Positions 24,024 to 33,601 of a DNA stretch of 64,000 nt are shown piece after piece. Below the pieces are notes generated by a model. That model had not been told where the DNA came from and made no database searches. It saw only the letters and a list, made by a program, of their open reading frames with translations. Each line of letters starts with the position of its first letter. Position 1 is the first letter of the stretch. The stretch comes from Incurvaria masculella. Its lineage: Eukaryota; Arthropoda; Insecta; Lepidoptera; Incurvariidae. The DNA lies in assembly GCA_946894095.1 (NCBI GenBank), contig OX335657.1, positions 5,022,001 through 5,086,000 on the forward strand, written 5' to 3'. Position numbers and translations under genes: made by a program.

Positions 24024-24401
24024 CAGGGGGACTACCGTAGTAAGTGAACTCGCCGGGTGAATAGCAGGTGAACAGGCAAGATAGTTTATTGTTGTTTATT
24101 GTTTATTCATCATCCACAAGCAGCACACTGCAATCGGATTTGTCATATTTTATCATTAGCCAGTTCAGCATTTACGTCGAAGAAGAACTGGCAAGAAACT
24201 TCGCTGAATTCGTAATGAAATCTGACGTTTAGTTGCATTTCATTCCAGGCTAACTCTCAAAAGACTTGCTTATTCGGCCAAATCAACTGAAATATACCAG
24301 TTGGCATGGTACGAAATGCAACTAAACATCGGATTAAACCACTATTTTTTCTGTTCACCAGCTATTCATCTGGCGAGTTATTTACCATGGTAACACCCCA
24401 G
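24024..24401. mobile_element. TIR element inside the runt 3'UTR
   Basis: The left end GGGGACTACCGTAGTAAGTG and the right end ATTTACCATGGTAACACCC form TIRs that extend inward through AACTCGCC and GTGAATAGC.GGTGAACAG (about 45 bp, imperfect). CAG flanks both sides (24024-24026, 24399-24401). A related copy is at 31738-32112. Positions 24105-24215 are an extra insert that also occurs, inverted, at 62445-62532. Confidence 0.75.
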
Positions 24402-25063
24402 GCCGTCGGCGGTGACGGTCGATCAAATGTGATAACGTTATGAGCTTGTACATATTATAAACTTGTTATAAGGCTATGAATTTTAATTGTATAGAAAGAT
24501 ATATTTAAATGTCTAAGATTGAATTGCGAACAGAGTGAGTGTATATTAGGATGAACACATAATTTTAGATCAGATCAATGCAGGAAAAAAAGTTGGATGA
24601 CTTTAGGTCTGACTTAATTCCTTTGACACGATAGGGACTTCCATTTGAATAATAAGAAGAAGACACTACAGACATGCATTTAGTGGAATTAAATTTATTT
24701 TGAACTGTAGATTAAATATATGCGAGTTGAAAGATCTGTAATCTTTGTAATTCTGAGTTTTTTTTTGTGGAAACCCATTTTATTACGAATTTATTGCTTC
24801 TAATTACTGGTTCTAAGTTTTGATCATCATTTTCGTTATAAGTTATGCGTAGGAAAATCGACTGATAATTTTGTAAAATGGATTTTTTGCGTGTAAAATT
24901 ATTGCAAATATAGAAAGGTATATATTAATTAAGTGACTTGCTGTATTTATTAAATGTAGACGGAGGAAGTATGAGTAGCAGGCATAAGCAACCAAAACCA
25001 ATTATTATAAAATGAACAAAATATTGTACATATGTAAAAAAGATAATAAATGATATTTCCAAG

Positions 25064-25069
25064 AATAAA
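25064..25069 (+). terminator. runt: Polyadenylation signal AATAAA
   Basis: A canonical hexamer about 1.07 kb after the stop codon with a T-rich downstream element. A second AATAAA lies 19 bp upstream. Confidence 0.5.
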
Positions 25070-25090
25070 TTTCTGTTTTATTATGCATAT

Positions 25091-25620
25091 TAAGAAATAT
25101 ATATATATTTATATATATTTACAAAAAGAACAAATAATACATATTTGAGAGGGTTAAAAACTCGTAACTCGGGGAATACGCTGGTTATGGCTCATTGAAA
25201 AAAGTTTGGTTTGATTGATTTGAGAGAATTGTGTAAAATACCACGTCGCTACCTGCGAATTCTTATTCATTATCTCAATAGTTCTAACAACACACAAGAA
25301 CACAAAATAACTTACCAGGATAACTTCACCAAAGTAGCTTTCATCCTCTACGTAGAAAATCATTTCAAAGCTGGTACGTTGCTTGAACAATTCTACTGTT
25401 TATAAAGATAACACACAAACACTTAATTCTATTTGTTAGGAAACGGAGAACTTATCAAAAAGTAAAAAAGCCCACGCCCACAAGCCTTTTCTACGTAACC
25501 AGTTTTCCGGAGTCATTATTTGTATGTAATTAGCGCGAGAGCGTCCGCCGCCTAACCCCGCGGAGTGGCGGGCGGGGCGGCTGAGGGCGGCTGGGGGGCG
25601 GGCGGGCGCGTTGCATATCA
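25091..25620. other. Intergenic, no gene recognised
   Basis: An AT-rich (TA)n-like stretch at 25090-25135, then unique sequence. A GC-rich patch at 25530-25615 has no domain-bearing frame. Confidence 0.5.
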
Positions 25621-25628
25621 CCACATTT

Positions 25629-25763
25629 TTAGGGTTCCGTACCCAAAGGGTAAAAACGGAACCCTATTCGCTGTCCGTCCATCCGTCCGTACGTTCAATC
25701 TTGTACGATTGTACGGAACCCTTCGTGTACGAGTCCGACTCGCACTTGGCCGGTTTTTCAGCT
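25629..25763 (-). repeat. (GTCC)n-bearing repeat, family P, internally deleted copy
   Basis: It runs from AGGGTTCCGTACCCAAAGGG, through GTCCGTCCATCCGTCCGTACG, to GGAACCCTTCGTGTACGAGT and CCGGTTTTT. One end carries the GTGCGAGTCGGACTCGCAC-type palindrome and the other a GGGTTCCGTACC...GGAACCCT hairpin. Longer copies are at 32834-33130, 35738-36038 and 61139-61436. Confidence 0.8.
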
Positions 25764-25894
25764 GAGTAGTTACTTTGTGTCGCGCCGAGCTCTATTCATA
25801 ATGCATTCCCGCGTGAAGCGCCGGTCTTCATTATTGCGTGCACCTGTGTACCGAAAATCAGACTGTGATCAAGTGATTATGGATTTTTTTACTT

Positions 25895-26020
25895 TAAGGC
25901 TAGATCCATACTAATTATATAAAATAGAAAGTAACTCTGTCAGTCTGTTACGTTTTCACGCCTGGACAGCTAAACTAATTTTAATGAATTTAGGTATAAA
26001 AATTTGGTCACTAAAACGAA
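25895..26020 (+). repeat. Interspersed repeat fragment (related to 9005-9180)
   Basis: It contains GGCTAGATCCATACTAATTA, GAAAGTAACTCTGTCAGTCT and GTTACGTTTTCACGCCTGG, strings that are very common in lepidopteran DNA. No autonomous protein is seen. Confidence 0.55.
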
Positions 26021-26224
26021 TGCTCAGTGAGTGCTTTCTATCTGCGCCATTTGGTGTCGAAACGTTAGGTTCATGGGGGCTCGAAATCTGTTTTTTTCCT
26101 CATGATTGGTCATCATAGTTCATCGAATCATCGCGTGACCAGAGAGCTGGTCGGTATCTCGGACAAAGGTTGAGCCTAGCTATCCAGAGAGGGAATGCCT
26201 TTTGGACAACCTGTCGCCTGGCAG

Positions 26225-26490
26225 CGATATGGCCGAAATGTATTAAGTAAATATACTTTTTCGTAGTAAGCAGGTACGTCGCTTATTCCAAGGAATGTCA
26301 CATGTATATATGTATAATCGACCGTGAAGTAAGGACACATTCATTGAAGACGAGCCCAGTAAAAAGAACTACTTTACGAATATATTGCATGGCTGGATCC
26401 GAACCAGCAAAACATACCATACGCGGGTATTGCGTCTACCAATTTCGCCACCGGCTGCATACCCATAATTTGGAATTCTGCTACAGTCCC
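26225..26490 (-). repeat. tRNA-Leu-headed SINE, family L (copy 2, minus)
   Basis: On the minus strand the head reads CCGGTGGCGAAATTGGTAGA then CGCAATACCCGCG. The B box GGTTCGGATCC (at about 26398-26388) and the tail (ATATTCGTAAAGTAGTTC, ACTGGGCTCGTCTTC, TTGCTTCACGGTCGATTATA) follow. The copy is intact across both boxes. Confidence 0.75.
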
Positions 26491-26559
26491 TCTTCCCATA
26501 ATTAATGCCTCCTACTAACACAGTGTTTAAGATTATACCTACATACATTGATTTAACGC

Positions 26560-26790
26560 TTCATCTGCGTTGCGGACATTGATTGAACAATCAAACATAT
26601 TGCCGTCATCACCAAAATCGTATTTGGCATCAGACGCTAGAGGCAGTCCTAGGTTGACTGGTTCGGGTCCAGCCTTGCAGTATATTCGTAAAGTAGTTCT
26701 TTTTCACTGGGTTCTTTCTTCAATTAATGTGTCCTTGCTTCACGGTCGATTATACATACATGCATTACATGTCACATTCCTTGAAATTTA
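26560..26790 (+). repeat. tRNA-Leu-type SINE, family L (copy 3)
   Basis: Here the GACTGGTTCGGGTCCAGCCTT B box and tail are joined at about 26655 to a sequence (ACGCTTCATCTGCGTTGCGG to CATCAGACGCTAGAGGC) also present at 45910-46030, so the head region was replaced or deleted. Confidence 0.65.
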
Positions 26791-27735
26791 TTAATTAGTA
26801 TAAAATTTGTAAATTAAGGGATAATTAAATTTTTACGATAATATACAATATTTCAGTTTTTAATTTATTTGGTTATTTTGTTACACAATACGTTTTAATA
26901 AAGCATTAAAACAGATAAAAAAATATATAAAAATAGCCCGGATTTTGGGGAAGGACTTAAAAAAATGAAACATAGATGAATATGTATGGGGAAATCATCA
27001 TCCAGGAGATAACTCGGCCTGACATCAGTCCAAAACTACATTGACCGTGACCGAATTGAGTTGGGCATTTTCGCTAGTATAATACAAAGGTTTATATTAA
27101 CTGGTGATACTACACTGAGAAAAAAGTAGGCTGACAAAGTGACAAAAATCACGTTGTCAGAAAAAAATTGTTGAAGCATCAAAATAAGTTGTTACTATAA
27201 CGAATCGAGCTTATTTCTCAGGACAGCTTTTATTTTGTCAATTGCTTTTTGTCATTGAAACAAAGTCGTATTTGTTACTGTAACAACTTTGGTCACTGTT
27301 TGTTAGTGTAACAAAGTGGAAGTTGCGAGCGCAACAATGTCTAGTATATTTTGCTAGAATTACTTTGTTAGATTGTATATATGGTCGACAAAATAAAGGT
27401 TGACGTTGCAACCAATTCACTATGACGGCTCTCCAGGGTTAAAGTTTCTTTGTTGGGCCAACAATATTTTTTTCTCAGTGTATGGATATTTTGTTTAACT
27501 ATTGAACGGTGTATACTGCATACTATGTCACTGTAGACGGAGTCTACGGTACGACCAGGTTGTTTCATGTCATTACATTAAAAAACTAACTGACTCCTAT
27601 GTCCCTTTTACTCTAAGATTAACGTTAATTTCATAGAAACAAAATTGGATTATATTTTCTCGCATTAAAATATAATATGGTTGTGAATGATAAAGTATTT
27701 GGCACTTCATAGGTAATTTAACATAATAAAGAAGC
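26791..27735. other. Intergenic, no gene recognised
   Basis: AT-rich DNA. Repeated GTAACAAAGT/ACTTTGTTA-like words at 27180-27370 suggest a decayed local duplication. No gene. Confidence 0.45.
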
Positions 27736-27741
27736 CAAAGG

Positions 27742-28105
27742 GATTCCTCGGTCAGCCTCGGTAGCGGTGCGACGCCTTGAGAATCGATAAGCTGGGGCAG
27801 CACCTCTGAGCGCGGTAAGGTTCTGGATGGGTGACCATTTTCAACCGTTGAGGCTGGCCGGTTCGGATGCCACGTAAAACTGGAGGTTCCCTTCCTTACT
27901 AGGTGGTAGGGTTAATGCCGCCCGGGTTGGTACCACCGCATTCAATGAACGATGGTCGAAGCGGCAATGAAAATTGTCCGTGTTTTCCATCCAGCTCAAT
28001 GCAGCCGTGCAATATAAAGAAGGTCCTGGCATGGCACCTAGTCCCCTGTGGTGTGTTAGGCTAATACGGTCAGTTCTGTATTAGCCATCCATATCCACAT
28101 TTAAC
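27742..28105 (+). repeat. SINE family A body with 5S-rRNA-like head (copy 1)
   Basis: The head (27742-27870) has CCTCGGTAGCGGTGCGACGC, an AAGCTGGGGCAGCACC segment resembling the 5S A box, and GTTCTGGATGGGTGACCATTT, which resembles the 5S C box (TTGGATGGGTGACC). From 27885 it continues in the ordinary family A body (ACTAGGTGGTAGGGTTAA, GGTCGAAGCGGCAATGAAAA, CCTGGCATGGCACC) and tail. Related copies are at 53640-53930 and 54395-54705. Confidence 0.75.
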
Positions 28106-28730
28106 ATTCCTTGAAAAAAGTTTTGAAAAATTGAAACTTACAACTAATAATCTTAATTATAATATAAATTCTTTGAATATGCTTACACCATAATTTGCAG
28201 GAAATACATTATGTATTTCTGCCTAATAAAAAAAAATTGTTCGAGCAGGTATAGTGTAAAATTTGTTTTGTTTTGTTTTAAATGTATCTTGTCTTTAATT
28301 TACTTTATCTTAAACATGAGCTTTCCCTTTAATAAGTATGTGAAAGTTAATATATAATCATGTTGTGTTTATCTTTAATTAGTGAATATTTCTATCTTGT
28401 TTTCTTGTTTCATTTTTATGAATATGTTTTGAAATGTATCACAGTTGATAAACCTGAAAAAATAAAATAAAATGTATAGCGCATAGTGCAAAACATTTAG
28501 AATAAACATTCACACAGATAGGTATATAGGCAGGTGAAACAATAGAAGGTTGACGCAAGAGACCCGGTATATTGATATGTTCTGTTGGAAGCAGCCCGGG
28601 GGCGGTGGACCTCTGAGCCCACACCGTTCGCGCCCGATAAGTAGACTTTTCAACGCTGCGACTGCGACCAGCGACCCTATGATATGATAAAAAAAAATGC
28701 TAATTGGCTGATAAATTAAAACAGATAGAT

Positions 28731-29480
28731 AAAGAACCCCGCACAAATCGTATGGGAATTGGCTCCCGGTCAAATTGGCTGAAATTTGGATATGTTGTTC
28801 GTTTCGGCATCCTGAACAAAAGTCTCAATGGGCACAAAGCCCAATTTTGCGTATTTTGGCCGCTACGGGGCTCCAAAGCTCCACGGGTTGACCATTATTT
28901 ACTACTCAAAACGGCGATCTCCTGGCAGTTTAGTATTTTCTACGCTGAGGAAAAAGTACCCTCTCATGTTTTCGGGGGGGCTAAATTCAAATCCAATGTC
29001 AATATGACAATATTGACAGTTGACAGCTGTCAATTAGTTGTCAACTAGCTGTCAAACAGCGAGAAATAAACAAAATCGATAAAATCCACATGTGAATGTA
29101 GGTTGCTGAGTTCAAACCTGATGGCCAAAAGACAATAATGACAGTTGACAGCTGTCAACTGTCAATATCGTCTTTTGGCCACCAGTTTTCGACTCAGCAA
29201 GCTCAAAAACATATATTTACATATGGGTTTCATCCACTTTAGCTGTCAAATGCTGTTTGACAGTTAGTTGACAACTGTCAACTGTCTATATCATCTTTTG
29301 GACATCAGTTTTGAACTCAGAAAGCTCAAAAACGTATATTGACATGTGGGTTGCATCCATTTTGGTTGTAAAATGCTGTTTGACAGTTAGTTGACAGCTG
29401 TCAACTGTCATTATTGTCTTTTCAAATTTCAGCCAATTTGACCGGGAGCCAATTCCCATACGATTTGTGCGGGGTTCTTT
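28731..29480. mobile_element. 750-bp element with perfect 58-bp TIRs and internal palindromes
   Basis: Positions 28731-28788 and 29423-29480 are exact reverse complements (58 of 58 bp), starting AAAGAACCCCGCACAAATCG. The interior has a degenerate tandem structure of about 120 bp units. Each carries TGACAGTTGACAGCTGTCAA palindromes (29012, 29139, 29263, 29383) and GTCTTTTGGCCACCAGTTTT-type words. A 114-aa open frame from 28704 has no known domain. No transposase is seen. Perfect TIRs indicate a recent insertion. Confidence 0.85.
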
Positions 29481-30539
29481 TAATTAAAGTTGGATATTAT
29501 AAATTCATATCATTAACTTGTAAGTGCATTTGTTATTCAGTTTGTATATATATATTCATTTGTTATTCCTAAATAGTACAAATTCAGTGTGTGAAATTGA
29601 GTTAGGCAGTACACAGCAAACATATTCAGTTTCAGTGTCTTTATTTTCATAATTAGATGTGATCAATTGTTTTATTTTTCTGCCGGTACATAAACATACC
29701 AAAACATACGGTACACAAAATATGCATTGGTGGAGAGTAAATTCTTACCTACCATACAGACATGACACAATGAAACAATTAAAAGTCGCAAACATAGAAA
29801 ATGCACCTTTTACTCGCAACCGCCCTGGGTCATGCGGAGCAATAAAATGCTGTGAAAATCGCTCACCAACACTTCACCCTGCACGTTCTTTGTTCGTATA
29901 TTTCACAGTTCCAGTAATTATTCAGTCCGGATCACTCTTACTGGAAAAAAGAATATATATTCAAGTTCCATGTTAGCTATTCTAAAGTGATGCTTATGTC
30001 TGGAATAATCCAAAATATACATTTTTATTCAATGTTCGAAATCATTTGGAGGATTTCTTTTAGTACTTAAATTTCAATTACAATTGAGTATTAAAATAAT
30101 AAAAAAGTTAGTTAACTATAAGAAAATTCAATATTCATTAAAGCTGTATGTTCTCATGCCCGTTGCGGATTAAAAAGGTTTTTAGTATTCAAGCACGGAA
30201 TCAAGAACATAAACCATGTTACTAATAAACCCAGATCATCGCCTGAATAGTTATACAATGTTTTTTTCCTTTCTTTTCAATTCGAAACTGCATGTTAATG
30301 CAACGGATAAAACATTGTAGAACTTCAGAAAACTTAGAAATTCAGATTATGATCTGGCACTAGTAACAGGTAAAGTATTTAAACCTAATGATAACTCAAA
30401 CCAGACGAACGAAAAAACCAAAATATCTAATCTCAATATTCCATCCGTCCATTCCGTCTTTCCACTCGGAGTCGATATTCTCACACCTCTCAAAGCCGAA
30501 TTCATTACCCTAAAAAACCTGCAGTCTCGATATTCATCA
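29481..30539. other. Intergenic, AT-rich, nothing recognised
   Basis: No repeat family match or gene. A 105-aa frame at 29659-29976 has no recognisable feature. Confidence 0.5.
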
Positions 30540-30800
30540 GTGTGAAAAAACGGCCAAAAACAAAGCAACGGCGGAGGCTTCCTACACGCCTGTGAGATGT
30601 AAATCAGGGCACTTCCTAGCTGGAGAGCCCGGCATAATGAGAGGCGGGGACCTGGCGTGGGGAGATCGCACCGCAGCGGCTACTTTGTTTGAGGAAGCTG
30701 ATGAATGGAGGCTGCCGGTAATTTGGGAGCAGGGAAATGCTTTTTATGCCCCATACGCCGCGGTATAACCGATATGAACGCTGCTCCTGAGAGTTTTGAG
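30540..30800. promoter_or_regulatory. Candidate conserved non-coding block
   Basis: GC-balanced, non-repetitive sequence between AT-rich flanks, with CTTTGTTTGA and CTTTTTATGCCCC (Caudal-like TTTATG) motifs. A distal runt enhancer is possible but unproven. Confidence 0.2.
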
Positions 30801-30889
30801 TTTTCATGAAAATTATGAATAGTAAATATCTTTCTTCGCATTTTAATTTCGCAAAACATTACTCGAATTATCCTTTCTATTATCTATTC

Positions 30890-31000
30890 TTCTATAATTT
30901 TATATATATTATAATTACATATATATATATATATATATATTATATAAATATAAATTAAATCTTATAAATATTTTATCTTAAAATAAATTAAGTATTTAAT
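30890..31000. repeat. (TA)n and AT-rich tract
   Basis: An uninterrupted TA dinucleotide run at about 30918-30940 lies inside almost pure AT sequence. Confidence 0.85.
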
Positions 31001-31012
31001 TAATTCTTATTC

Positions 31013-31316
31013 ATGATGAGTGCATTTTCGTCACGAATGTGAGCCGCTCCATGGTTCGGAATCCATTTAAAACTGTAGGTCCCGTTCCCCTACTAGGTGG
31101 TAGGGTTTGAGCCCGCCCGGATTGGTACCATCGCATTGGATGTAAATATGGTCGAAGCAGCAATGAAAAATTGTCCTTGCTTTCCATCCAGTTCATTGTC
31201 ACCGTGCTCATAAAGGGAAGGTCCTGGCGTGGCAACTAATTCCTTCGGGAATGTGGTGTATTGGGCTATCATAACGGTAGTTGTGTGGTACTAGCCATCC
31301 ATGTCAGGCTGCATAT
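31013..31316 (+). repeat. SINE family A, 5'-truncated copy
   Basis: It begins within the pyrimidine/GAGTGCATTTTCGTCACGAA block and runs through core and tail to TTAGC-like CTAGCCATCCATGTCAGG. The pol III head is missing. Confidence 0.8.
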
Positions 31317-31734
31317 AAAAAACTAAATTCTCGTCATTGCATCCTTTTTCAGTTAATAATGCACTATTGAAACTTGTCCGGTAAACGTTCTTCAGAAGAA
31401 GCATATCAAACGCACTTATTCTAAATTCCTGCCTTTTTTGCTACACTTTCGTACATTCGTTTAGGTTTAGTTTAGTTTAGTTTACGATTATAAATCACCA
31501 TCATAGTTGTAGGCGTAATCGCCCCGATTTTAACAATGGATTTCACTGCGCACTCGATTTCCAGCACGCACTCTTTTAATATCGTAATCAAAATTTCCAT
31601 TACGGCAAAAAATGTTTCTTAGAATTATGTACAAACTTATTGACTTGTTTTATTGAAATTCTTTATACTTATGCTCCACCCACTGCATCGTCTCCCTCGA
31701 AAAGTTACTGTGCACGATTACTTGTCCAAGCGAC

Positions 31735-32115
31735 CAGGGGGTGTTACCATGGTAAATAACTCGCCAGGTGAATAGAAGGTGGACAGAAAAAAAATAGTGA
31801 TTACATCCGACGTTTAGGGCCTTTTTCACCTAACTACTGATTAGCTTAATCGCCACTTTCTTTGCAGCACAAGATAATCAGCACTTTACCAATAAAGGCG
31901 CTTTCAGTTTCGATTAAAATAAATCAGCACTTGGTGAAAACCGGGCTTAGTTGCATTTTGTACCATTCAACTGGTAAGTTTCAGTTGACTTGGCCGAATA
32001 ACAAGTCTTATGACAGTTAGCATTCTATGAAATGCAACTAAACGTCAGGTTTGATTACTCTCTTGCCTGTTCACCTGCTATTCACCATGTGGGTTTGACC
32101 ATGGTAGTCCCCCTG
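31735..32115. mobile_element. TIR element (relative of the runt 3'UTR insert) with a nested MITE
   Basis: The left end GGGGTGTTACCATGGTAAAT and right end GACCATGGTAGTCCCCC are inverted relatives of 24027-24398. AACTCGCC, GTGAATAG and ACTTGGCCGAATAACAAGTC are shared. A 130-bp MITE sits inside at 31817-31946, so the outer element is older. Confidence 0.75.
31814..31949. mobile_element. GGGCCTTTTTCACC MITE nested in another element
   Basis: The element is 31817-31946. Left end GGGCCTTTTTCACCTAACTA; right end ACTTGGTGAAAACCGGGC. TTA is duplicated on each side (31814-31816, 31947-31949). The uninterrupted host sequence at 24230 reads GACGTTTAGTTGC, confirming the insertion and a 3-bp TTA duplication, as in PIF/Harbinger elements. 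Confidence 0.85.
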
Positions 32116-32833
32116 AAGGGCAAGAAACTTCACGTGGATCATGCAGATTTGATGTAGTCGCCTGCCTGGTGCTGCCTGGGTGGGGCCGGGACCGACCGGT
32201 GGGAGGGTGCAGTTGCACCGACAGATGACGGTGCAATCAGCTAACCGAATCAGCGGCGCGTGAGCCGGCGCGTCGCACTCAATCGTGAACAAATACGCTT
32301 CACGCGAACTGCTCTATGCGTGAAGAAACAAAACAGACTAGAGGATTTTTAAATAAAAATCTATATTTCATAATGATTTCTAAGGAAATGTTTACATACA
32401 TTTCATAAAAGGTGTCTCAGTTTCAACTTTAATTTTAAAAACTTGAAAATATAAATACATTTGATTTTTTTTTTCATTTATTTTAATTTCATTTATTCGT
32501 ACAAATAAAATCAACAAATAATATTCGCTACCATTTAAACTGGTTGAAGGAAACAAAATATAAGTTGGATGGCTTATGTTGCTCAGTTGACAGGTATGCA
32601 TTCTTTTACGAATTTGATGGACAATTTTATCTTTGAGTTCCTCAGTTGTCTCAGCATGATTCGCATGGACCAAAAACCCAAAGGATCATAGTTCAAAACA
32701 GTTAAATCGCAACTTATTGCCGGCCTGTACCCAAAACGATGGATGACACAGTTACGTGTCGTTGGAACTCGAGAAAATCAGTAATAAGCGAATTCGTAAG
32801 CAAACTCACTACTAACCGGAGCTACCGTTTTTA
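32116..32833. other. Intergenic; GC-rich patch then AT-rich DNA
   Basis: Positions 32150-32300 are GC-rich and non-repetitive, possibly regulatory. The rest is AT-rich with no gene. Confidence 0.4.
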
Positions 32834-33130
32834 GGGTTCCGTACCCAAAGAGTGCCAACGGGACCCAATTAGTAAGACTCCGCTGTCCGTCCGTCCATCT
32901 GTCCATCCGTCCGTCCGTCCATCCGTCTGTCACAGGGCTGTATCTCATGAACCGTAATAGGTAGGGAGCTGAAATTTTCACGGAGTGTTTATTTATTTTG
33001 CCACTATAACAACAATTAGGTAACATTAAAAAATTAGATAAATTGGGGGCCCCATACAAAAAACGTGATTCTTTGTGTAATGGTGCGGAACCCTTCGCGT
33101 GCGAGTCCGACTCGCACTTGGCCGGTTTTT
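32834..33130 (-). repeat. (GTCC)n repeat, family P, full-length copy
   Basis: From AGGGTTCCGTACCCAAAGAG through a GTCC/ATCC microsatellite (32884-32930), CACAGGGCTGTATCTCATGA, GCCACTATAACAACAATTAG and GGGGCCCCATACAAAAA to GAACCCTTCGCGTGCGAGTC and CCGGTTTTT. Same architecture as 35738-36038. Confidence 0.85.
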
Positions 33131-33454
33131 GTATTGGCGGTTTCGTATTGTATTGACTTTCGGTTGCCGGTCCCGCCCTTCTATGCTCGCTGCTTTACGG
33201 TAACGATTCACGGTCCAGCCACCGAGGAACACACAAACTGAGTTATTTTAATTGTCGGAGCTTTGAAAGGGCTAACCCAATAACCTAATGGCGGAAAACA
33301 CAGGCCCATTGTGACTTCCGACTAAATGATTTGATCGGAAACAACGGATGACTTCTTCTTGTTTCTTGATTCATCTTGTTCGCAACGAGATAAAATATGT
33401 GAATGAAAAATACCTTACGATACTGTTCACCCTTGATTTTATTGATTGGTTTTC

Positions 33455-33560
33455 AGTGAGATCCGGCAACTGCCAAGCCCACCCGCGCATTGGGTGAAAG
33501 ATGTGCTACGCGGCAATGACAACATTGTCCCTATTTTATAATTTGATTATCCTTGCATGG
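33455..33560 (+). repeat. SINE family A core fragment
   Basis: It retains a degraded CCCGC.CATTGG core, GGCAATGA and ATTGTCC words in family order, with head and tail lost. Weak match. Confidence 0.4.
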
Positions 33561-33601
33561 CCCCTTACCGCGTAAGTCACGCCTTACTTGTTTTATTGAA
33601 C

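Larger units (their letters stand above)
23993..25090 (+). other. runt: runt 3'UTR
   Basis: After TGA the sequence becomes AT-rich. Two polyadenylation hexamers, AATAAA at 25045-25050 and 25064-25069, are followed by a T-rich TTCTGTTTTATTATG stretch. A 3'UTR of about 1.1 kb is proposed. It includes a TIR element at 24027-24398. Many ATTTA/TATTTA motifs occur in 24480-25060, consistent with an unstable message, as expected for a pair-rule gene (inference). Confidence 0.5.

Noticed and set aside
27742..27870. 5S rRNA gene
   Set aside because: Only the internal control region is 5S-like; the ends do not pair and the unit continues into a SINE body in three places.
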